Assembly: GCA_036785325.1 (NCBI GenBank)
Contig: JAXIVH010000028.1
Coordinates: forward strand, 2,877,386 to 2,941,385
Length of the DNA: 64,000 nucleotides
Origin: Urophycis tenuis
Lineage: Eukaryota; Chordata; Actinopteri; Gadiformes; Phycidae
Direction of reading: 5' to 3'
Under the pieces are notes generated by a model. The model had not been told where the DNA came from, did no database searches, and worked only from the letters and a program-made list of their open reading frames with translations. Of this stretch, positions 57,101-64,000 are shown in pieces. Position numbers and translations under genes: made by a program. Position 1 is the first letter of the stretch, and every line of letters begins with the position of its first letter.

Positions 57101-59912
57101 TGTCTGCTAACTGGATGTGGTGACTGGACAGGTGTGCAGGGTGTGGCGACGGGAGGCCGGTACCTGGGTAGTTCCTGCAGCCCCCGGCCGAGCAGCCCCT
57201 GACCCAGCGGCCCTCGTTCACCGACACGGTCCACTTGTGGATCTTGTCGTCCTCCAGGGCGTCGGGGGTCAGGTTGCAGATCTCGATCTTGGTGAAGTTC
57301 TTCTTGAAGTCCTCGAAGGACATCCTGAAAGGGCAGCGTGAGACGGAGAGGAGGTGAGTGGCTGAGGTTCCCTCACTGTTGGAATCATGACTTGCATTCA
57401 AGCGATAGAACCACGATGGAGCAGCCAAGTGTCCACAAAATGGACCACAGAAACCTCAAATGTCTCAACGTCCACTTCTCTTGCCACCACTGAGCCTATA
57501 CCAAAAACTGAACTTTTGGAAAAAGGTCTCGTAACGATGACCCACCAGAACTCTCCGTCCTCAGCGTTCTGGTGCTGAAGCTTCTCCTTCTCCACCTTGG
57601 AGAGGGAGGTCCACTCCTTGGAGCTGCGGGAGTCCGGGAGGAGAACACAGAGGAGGGTTAAAGGGGAGATGTCTTCAACCCACTATCCTGTCTTCACTGT
57701 CATGTCACGGGAGGTGCAACGGAGGGGGACTGGTGAAGACAGTGGTGGGACCTTCCCAGTTGAATCTCAGGGCTTGGCTTACTTGTCGCTCCAGGGGCCG
57801 GTCCACTCCACCTGGCCCCAGGGGTTCCTGAGACGCACCAGGCGCACCTTTGAGTCCTTGGTCTGGGAATGCTTACACTGTCGGGTCACATGATGGACAG
57901 TTCACATCCCAGTTGTTCTGTTGTATTTATGATGTATGATTTATAATGTGCTCTAACCTGCTGCTAAAGACAATATGACAACATGCTTCAAATAAGGTTC
58001 AAATAAAGAATAAAATGAATAGGTAGGCAAATCAGTATTCCAAACTGGGAATAATTAAATTCAACAAAAGAGTCCCAGTATTTTTTTGTGCATCATTTAG
58101 TTTATGGTTGATGGTTTATGGTTGATGGTTTATGGTTTATGGTTGACGGTTGTAGGTGTCCCACCTCCTCCACAGCGGTCACAGAGTAGGCGTGGCCCTT
58201 CACCAGGCCAGTCGTGGTCCGGGTCTCAAAACGGGCCGGAACCAGGGACTACACACACACACAATGAATTCATCATTACAAATCTGACTCAGATCAACAG
58301 AACTCAAAAAGATCAAGACTCAAAAAGGTTTTGACTAGCATCAGAGGAACCTGACTGGACAGGAAGTGACTCACATCGATGGAGCAGCCCATGAGGGAGC
58401 CTCTCTCCAGGGCCTTCTTCATGATCTTGTTGAGCTCCTTGGGGGCCTCCTTCATCTCGTAGAACTCGGTCACCCCCCCAGTGAAGTCCTCCATGGCCTC
58501 GGTGGTGTTGCCTCCCTTCAGGGCCTCGTACGAGCCGTGGAGCCTGGAGGAGCACCCAGGGGTGTGGGACACGTACGTCACGTGACATCAGTGTGAACAT
58601 TACATCTGGGGCGGCAGTGGGTAGAGTGGGTGGACAGAGCGGGTCGTCCACCAACCGAAGGGTCGGCGGTTCGATCCCCTTGACCCCCCTCCTCCAACTG
58701 TCCACATGTCAAACCCCACAAATGTACTGATTGTAAGTCGCTTTGGACAAAAGCGTCTGCTAAATGCCCCTTTACATCAAGGAAACACATGGCGATATGT
58801 TAGTCTGGCGATATTGTGTTGTATACAAAGAATAGAGCTTAATAATGTTAAATTCCGTCCACAATGTAAATTCTCTCCTAAACGTAAAGTAAGTCATTCA
58901 TTTCCAACAGGGGTAGTGAAAGTGATGATAGAATTCTTCCTGTTTCACTTTGTGCCGTGGACATACTTGGCGTAGGCTTTCTCCAGCAGGGCGCTCCAGA
59001 ACTCGTTCCTCTCGGCAGACTTGGTGAACACCAGCTGGTTGTTGAAGGTGGGGATGCGGTCGTCAATGACGACGTCCACCCAGTCACCATAGCGCCAGAA
59101 CTGCAGGTCACGGTGAGAGATGAGGTTTTAAGATCGCAAGATGGGAAGTGCTCTCTATGTGACGCTACGCTTTAAAGGGGTTCTGTTTTCACCACGAGGT
59201 CTGGTGTTGGATCACCATGACAAGCCATTTGTAATTCTACTCAGATGTGAGGTACAGCTTACCCAGTGGACTGTACCAACTGGCGGGCTGATATAGTGTC
59301 ACACAAAGGTGGACACTTCCACTTGTGATGTCACTACAGGGTAAAGGCCTGTAAATGACAAATCAACACCTGGTGGTAAAATAGGGGCCCTTCTGAAAAG
59401 TACCCAAAACAAACCACATCATGTCAGGAGGTTGCCTGTTTTTCATCAGTTCAAATTGGTTCAAATTAAGTGACATCATGTGCCTTTGTCAGTTTGATTA
59501 CTTTAGATCATTCCTTGAATCTTCTTCATGAAGTAAGAATGAATCTCTACAATAATCTAAAGTGAATGATTCATGGTCATATTCCTGTAGATGAGGGTCT
59601 GGGTACTACTCTGGTAGTATTACACCCATCAGCTCTCAAACTCACAGTGACCCTTCAATAGCCAACCTCCATAGTGCTTGGCCTAAATATACTTGGCCTC
59701 AGATCCTTCCAAACAGTCAGTGGTCAGTGGTCAGTGGTCTTGAGAGTTTGTGGCAGTGGCTGGACTGCGTGTGTGCAGCGGTCTGGCGGTGACCTGGAAG
59801 TGGAAGACTCCAGCGTAGCCCTCGGAGAAGCTCTGCTCCTGGGGAACCACGCGGTACAGCAGCCTCTCGTACAGCGTGAGGCAGGCGATGGCAGCCAGCA
59901 GCCAGCAGTCCC
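51145..59912 (-). CDS. capn3: Calpain-3, partial (first two exons missing), 19 exons
   Basis: Calcium-activated cysteine protease, in mammals mainly of skeletal muscle, bound to titin. Exons on the minus strand: 59912-59794, 59100-58967, 58543-58375, 58248-58165, 57862-57783, 57623-57546, 57324-57164, 56668-56499, 56070-56059, 55915-55707, 53941-53905, 53466-53386, 53271-53214, 53010-52946, 52558-52490, 52306-52228, 52019-51903, 51697-51639, 51171-51145. All phases agree. Catalytic residues are visible: Cys in GDCWLLAAIACLTL, His in KGHAYSVT, Asn in RLRNPWG. The C2-like domain (EEDDDPEDNEVACSF) and five EF hands follow; the end is WLQLTMYA. The insert IS2 with its KKKK nuclear signal is not seen: the exon ending ADHPV joins directly to PAPASAVGDESEE. 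The N-terminus (NS and IS1 region) is absent, either in the gap 61301-61500 or beyond 64000. Duplicate (a or b) undecided. Confidence 0.93.
51172..51638. other. Last capn3 intron, no feature seen
   Basis: Ordinary intronic DNA between the EF-hand exon and the nine-codon last exon. A short CCAGTACTTACC duplication is at about 51470-51495. Confidence 0.5.
53468..53660. repeat. (GGAGAGAGATGAAGA)n purine tract before a capn3 acceptor
   Basis: About 190 bases of GA-rich repeat adjoining the exon at 53386-53466. On the capn3 strand it is a continuous pyrimidine tract leading to the acceptor. Confidence 0.92.
53942..55706. other. capn3 intron, no gene seen
   Basis: Intron of about 1.8 kb. At 55440-55630 there are loose GGCTAGGCTCTGTG repeats. 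The IS2-type exons of mammalian CAPN3 would fall downstream, between 53941 and 53466, and none was recognised there. The frames at 54767-55176 have no recognisable content. Confidence 0.5.
56059..56070 (-). other. capn3: 12-nt capn3 microexon
   Basis: Encodes Val-Pro-Lys-Glu, between AG acceptor (56071-56072) and GTAAGG donor. It is needed to join AIYE to MHGNKQH in frame, as in the calpain family, where the same four residues are conserved. Too short for an ORF search. Confidence 0.9.
56652..56797. repeat. 36-bp array copying a capn3 acceptor
   Basis: Four units (starts 56652, 56689, 56725, 56761) of GTTGGTCCAGAAGGTGTCTG followed by GACAGAGGACGGACAC. On the capn3 strand each holds CTCTGTCCAG (acceptor) and ACACCTTCTGGACCAAC, the first 17 bases of the exon whose true start is 56668. 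The unit next to the exon is 37 bases long, the others 36. Confidence 0.96.
58094..58150. repeat. (GGTTTATGGTTGATG)n short array
   Basis: Four imperfect copies of TTTATGGTTGATGG, ending about 15 bases from the donor of the exon at 58165-58248. Confidence 0.85.
58605..58772 (+). repeat. tRNA-derived SINE in capn3 intron
   Basis: Well preserved: A box GGCGGCAGTGGGTAGAGTGG, B box GTCGGCGGTTCGATCCCC, tail TTGTAAGTCGCTTTGGACAA then AAGCGTCTGCTAAATGCCCC. The tail is the widespread teleost SINE 3' module. It is oriented opposite to capn3. Confidence 0.75.
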
Positions 59913-59925
59913 CTGGAGAGAGAAG

Positions 59926-61012
59926 CAGCCTTCAGCTCAGACTCGCCTCAGGACCCCTGACATGAGACTCGCCTCAGGACCCCTCACCTCAGGACCCCTT
60001 ACCTCAGGACTCCTGACCTGAGACTCGTCTCAGGACCCCTGACATGAGACTCGCCTCAGGACCCCTTACCTCAGGACCCCTTACCTCAGGACCCCTTACC
60101 TCAGGACCCCTCACCTCAGGACCCCTGACATGAGACTCGCCTCAGGACCCCTTACCTCAGGACCCCTTACCTCAGGACCCCTTACCTCAGGACTCCTGAC
60201 CTTAGACTCGTCTCAGGACCCCTTACCTCAGGACCCCTGACATGAGACTCGCCTCAGGACCCCTCACCTCAGGACCCCTTACCTCAGGACCCCTGACATG
60301 AGACTCGCCTCAGGACCCCTTACCTCAGGACCCCTGACATGAGACTCGCCTCAGGACCCCTTACCTCAGGACCCCTTACCTCAGGACTCCTGACCTTAGA
60401 CTCGTCTCAGGACCCCTTACCTCAGGACTCCTGACCTTAGACTCGTCTCAGGACCCCTTACCTCAGGACTCCTGACCTTAGACTCGTCTCAGGACCCCTG
60501 ACCTCAGTATCCCTGACCTAGACTCGCCTCAGGACCCCTCACCTCAGGACCCCTGACCTTATACTCCCCTCAGGACCGACCCTTCACCCCAGGACCCCTG
60601 ACCTTAGACTCTCCCCAGGACCCCTCACCTCAGGACTCCTGACCTTAGACTCGTCTCAGGACCCCTTACCTCAGGACTCCTGACCTTAGACTCGTCTCAG
60701 GACCCCTTACCTCAGGACTCCTGACCTTAGACTCGTCTCAGGACCCCTGACCTCAGTATCCCTGACCTTAGACTTGCCTCAGGACCCCTTACCTCAGGAC
60801 CCCTGACCTTATACTCCCCTCAGGACCGACCCTTCACCTCAGGACCCCTGACCTTAGACTCTCCCCAGGACCCCTCACCTCAGGAGCCCTGACCTTAGAC
60901 TCGCATCAGGACCCCTCACCTCAGGACTCCTGACCTTAGACTCGTCTCAGGACCCCTTACCTCAGGACTCCTGACCTTAGACTCATCTCAGGACCCCTCA
61001 CCTCAGGCTTAA
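59926..61012. repeat. CTCAGGACCCCTTAC minisatellite upstream of capn3 exon 3
   Basis: More than 1 kb of mixed units: CCTCAGGACCCCTTA, GACATGAGACTCGC, GACCTTAGACTCGTCT and variants, with higher-order blocks of about 100-160 bases repeated near 60120-60300 and 60490-60850. It lies in the intron upstream of the catalytic-Cys exon. Confidence 0.95.
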
Positions 61013-61300
61013 CATTGTAAAGTTTGACTCCCTCTATGGGGAATGTGTGTTAAGACTAGTGTGCAGTGAGTACAGTAGAAACTTTCCAGTCTCTGAACCT
61101 CTCCTATGTCCTCCAAGAAGCTGCGTGGGCTGGCCCTCCCTGTACCTGCTGGCCTGTGTGTGTTCTGCTTGTCAGGTGTGTGCTGGCAGTGTGTGGAACA
61201 ATGTGGGGGAGGCGGTCAGGTCACCGGGGGGGGGGGGGGAGGGTCTTTTGTCCAGCTCCTCTTTATTGGAGACCTCGCACACAAAGAGAAACGCTGCAGG
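61013..61300. other. Unassigned sequence before the gap
   Basis: Nothing recognisable. A G run of about 13 bases lies at about 61227-61239. Frames that continue into the N run are meaningless. Confidence 0.5.
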
Positions 61301-61500
61301 NNNNNNNNNNNNNNNNNNNNNNNNNNNNNNNNNNNNNNNNNNNNNNNNNNNNNNNNNNNNNNNNNNNNNNNNNNNNNNNNNNNNNNNNNNNNNNNNNNNN
61401 NNNNNNNNNNNNNNNNNNNNNNNNNNNNNNNNNNNNNNNNNNNNNNNNNNNNNNNNNNNNNNNNNNNNNNNNNNNNNNNNNNNNNNNNNNNNNNNNNNNN
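61301..61500. other. Assembly gap (200 N)
   Basis: Exactly 200 N, a placeholder length. The real missing sequence may be of any size and could hold capn3 exon 2 or 1. Confidence 0.99.
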
Positions 61501-61808
61501 TGATTAACCGGTTGACAGTTAGAGTGATCAGTTCCAGGGGATCAGCGCTGGGGACAGATGTGACAGATGTGTCCAGGTTGCTAAGCTACGAGCTAGCTGT
61601 GCACATCGTGACTTTGATTCAATGTTTAAATCACACACAAAAACCACAGAGATAGTGGTATTTATAATAAGTTCAAAAGGTAAAGTGATAAAGGTAAAAC
61701 AAGATGTGGATGTTTGCATGGATGCGTGTGTCTAGCGTGTTCCGTGTCCTGTGCAGATGCATGCGTGTTGCCACGCCGACCGTGAACCCCACTTCCTGTG
61801 TCCCACAG

Positions 61809-61917
61809 CGCAGGACAGCCCGGACGTGGTCGCCCGGGTAACGCAGTACATGCTGGGCGCCAACGGGGCCCACCAGCTGCCCATAGCGGAGGCCATGCTG
61901 ACCTACAAGCAGAAGAG
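61809..61917 (+). CDS. Candidate exon of an unidentified gene
   Basis: A 109-nt segment with a good acceptor (TTCCTGTGTCCCACAG, ending 61808) and donor (GAG, then GTGGGTGG at 61918). Read in the open frame it gives AQDSPDVVARVTQYMLGANG, then AHQLPIAEAMLTYKQKR, which looks like real, folded protein rather than repeat translation. It would begin with a split codon and end in phase 2. I do not recognise the family. If capn3 exons 1-2 lie beyond 64000 it would be nested in a capn3 intron on the other strand; otherwise it belongs to the next gene. No partner exon is visible in 61918-64000. Confidence 0.45.
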
Positions 61918-62045
61918 GTGGGTGGGGTTCTGCTGGGACCCCCGGGCCCGGCTCGGTCCTGTCACACGGGAGAGAGCGTCTTCACACGCGTGTTGTGAGG
62001 CGATGGCCGTCTGTTTGGACGGGTCGGACCTCCGGCGCCATCGGT

Positions 62046-62096
62046 CTGGGGTCAGGGGTCAGGGGTCAGGGGTCTGGGGTCAGGGGTCAGGGGTCT
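62046..62096. repeat. (GGGGTCA)n short array
   Basis: Seven copies of GGTCAGG/GGTCTGG, related to the GGGGTCAGGGGTCAGGG found in the ezr array. Short and probably of no function. Confidence 0.85.
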
Positions 62097-62253
62097 CCGC
62101 GGGTCCAGACGAGGGTCACGGTCCGGTGTCACAACACGCGTGTGAAGCAGCGCTCTCTGAGACAGCCCAGCAGGCCAGCCCCCCGGCAGACTGGGGTCCT
62201 GAACACCCGTCTGTCTTCAGACCCTGATAGGGTTAACCTCTGGGTTAGCCTGT

Positions 62254-62385
62254 ACACACACAGACACATACAGACACACACACACACACACACACACATA
62301 CAGACACACACACACACACACACACATACAGATACACACACACACAGACACACACACACACAAACACACAGACACACACACACAG

Positions 62386-62446
<61 letters not shown>

Positions 62447-62485
62447 GACACACACACACACAAACACACAGACACACACACACAG

Positions 62486-62541
<56 letters not shown>

Positions 62542-62605
62542 ATACAGACACACACACACAAACACACAGACACACACACACAAACACACAGACACACACA
62601 CACAG

Positions 62606-62642
<37 letters not shown>

Positions 62643-62663
62643 GACACACACACACAAACACAC

Positions 62664-62719
<56 letters not shown>

Positions 62720-62843
62720 GATACACAAACACACAGACACACACACAGACAAACACACACACACACACACACAGACACACACACACACACACAGACACAC
62801 ACACATACACACACACACACACACACATACAGACACACACACA

Positions 62844-62883
<40 letters not shown>

Positions 62884-62979
62884 GATACACAAACACACAA
62901 ACACACAGACACACACACACAGACACATACACACGCACACACACACACACACAAACACACAGACACACACAAACACACA

Positions 62980-63038
<59 letters not shown>

Positions 63039-63064
63039 AGACACACACACACACACACACACAC
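62254..63064. repeat. 800-bp compound (CA)n microsatellite
   Basis: CA repeats broken by CATACAGACA, AAACACACAGACA and similar, with higher-order units of about 90-130 bases (for example 62400-62460 against 62490-62560). Frames of 130-361 codons on both strands are repeat translations. Confidence 0.97.
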
Positions 63065-64000
63065 CTGGGTTTCATGTTAGAGTGGGAACCGGGTGTTTCC
63101 AGTGGGTGAAGTGGGAGTGTGTGTGCGAGCTGCAGTCAGTCCTCTGGAGCTGCCAAATGTCTCTTTGTTTGGCTCTCTTAACACACGCAGAACGACACGT
63201 TGTGGAATAACTCTGTAATAACTCTGTAATAACTTTGTCCGTTTGCCAAAAGGGGCTTTTAACATCTTTTGGGATTTACAGAAACATGGTTGTCATGTCA
63301 TGTTGGTAGGAGTTTGAAAATGATACCATAAATCATAATTACATTATTTATAATTATATAGATTGAAGGAATGCACTTGGGATATTAAACATTCCACTTA
63401 AACAACTCAAACTGTAATTTTGACAATGAGTTCTAGATTGCGATAAGCAGTTTGATGTGTTGACTAAATGTATAAAAGCCCTTTTGGAAGACCCGTTCCA
63501 CCCTGCTAATGGTAAAAGCAGCTGTGTTTGTGTGAGCTGTGTTTCAGGGATACTCTGTTTAGTTTGTGTCATTAAAAACTCAGTCTCTCTGGGAATAACA
63601 TGTTCTTTTCCTGTTTTGTTTCATTCTTTTATCTTTTCTGTCTCTGAAGGAAAAAGAGCTTTCATTTTGATTTTGCAGTAAGGTATTGTGGCTATGCTTG
63701 TGTGTGCTGAAGACCCCCTGTGTGTCTGAGACCCTCCACCTCTCCCAGTCGCTGCGTGCTACTTTAACTCTAACGGCTCTCAGGTGTGAGACTCTCTGGA
63801 CTCACTAAACACTGCATCGTAAAAAAACACCTTACGCCTGTCTGTCGCTAAAGACACGACAGCTCCAAATCTAGAACTGTGCTCCGCTCAGCACCACCCA
63901 GTACAGACCGACACCTGCTGAGTGGAGGACAGGGTGACCAATCTTAAGGAGCCACCTGCGTTTCACTGAGCAGGTCCTAGCAGTCAAAAGTCACGTGTCA
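63065..64000. other. Unassigned right end of the window
   Basis: AT-richer non-repetitive DNA. No exon of capn3, no conserved reading frame and no mobile element was recognised on either strand. Confidence 0.5.

Noticed and set aside
58605..58690. A tRNA gene
   Set aside because: It continues into the common teleost SINE tail GTAAGTCGCTTTGGACAAAA.
61047..61655. A 202-codon frame through the assembly gap
   Set aside because: Its middle is made of N; the flanks have no recognisable content.
62217..63080. Frames of up to 361 codons across the compound CA repeat
   Set aside because: They translate only as His-Thr or Cys-Val repeats from the microsatellite.

Overview
The window is vertebrate nuclear DNA and almost certainly from a ray-finned (teleost) fish. 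The genes are split into short exons with GT/AG introns. The gene set is vertebrate, and the mobile elements are typical of fish: tRNA-headed SINEs, a LINE with a 5-bp 3' tail repeat, and Tc1, hAT and PIF/Harbinger-like DNA transposons. Long (CA)n/(GT)n tracts are unusually frequent. The species cannot be named from sequence alone; the density of short tandem repeats would fit repeat-rich teleosts such as gadiforms, but that is a guess.

Layout from left to right. 400-13836, minus strand: a complete ezrin-family gene (ezr), 13 coding exons, 588 residues. 13837-17167: intergenic DNA holding a tRNA-derived SINE, a Tc1-like element with a near-complete but catalytically damaged transposase, and a 230-bp foldback. 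17168-18737, minus: nenf (neudesin), 4 exons, 162 residues. 18738-19498: a shared head-to-head promoter interval. 19499-27133, plus: pacc1/tmem206, the proton-activated chloride channel, 8 exons, 346 residues; its last intron carries a LINE interrupted by an hAT element. About 29100-50036, plus: znf106, 21 coding exons, 1735 residues, with N-terminal zinc fingers, a huge disordered exon, a coiled coil, WD40 repeats and C-terminal zinc fingers. 51145-59912, minus: capn3 (calpain-3), 19 exons, 603 codons, lacking the first two exons. 61809-61917, plus: one unidentified candidate exon beyond a 200-bp assembly gap (61301-61500). The nenf/pacc1 pair and the znf106/capn3 pair are known neighbours in other vertebrates; ezr beside nenf is not the human arrangement as I know it.

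All exon joins were checked by reading phase: each complete gene sums to a multiple of three with GT/AG at every junction.

The most unusual property is where the tandem repeats sit. At seven or more places in four of the five genes a minisatellite starts at, or spans, an exon-intron junction, so that the splice site, often with part of the exon, is copied 2 to about 38 times: ezr exon 2 donor, pacc1 exon 4 acceptor, znf106 donors at 31758, 43434 and 46296, znf106 acceptor at 46177, and capn3 acceptor at 56668. In pacc1 each unit makes a potential in-frame 18-nt microexon; in znf106 at 46296 each unit is an acceptor directly followed by a donor (a zero-length exon). Another array begins at the pacc1 stop codon. 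Long UG tracts and a 380-bp polypyrimidine tract also abut splice sites. Whether this reflects a mutational process seeded at junctions or affects splicing needs RNA and long-read data.
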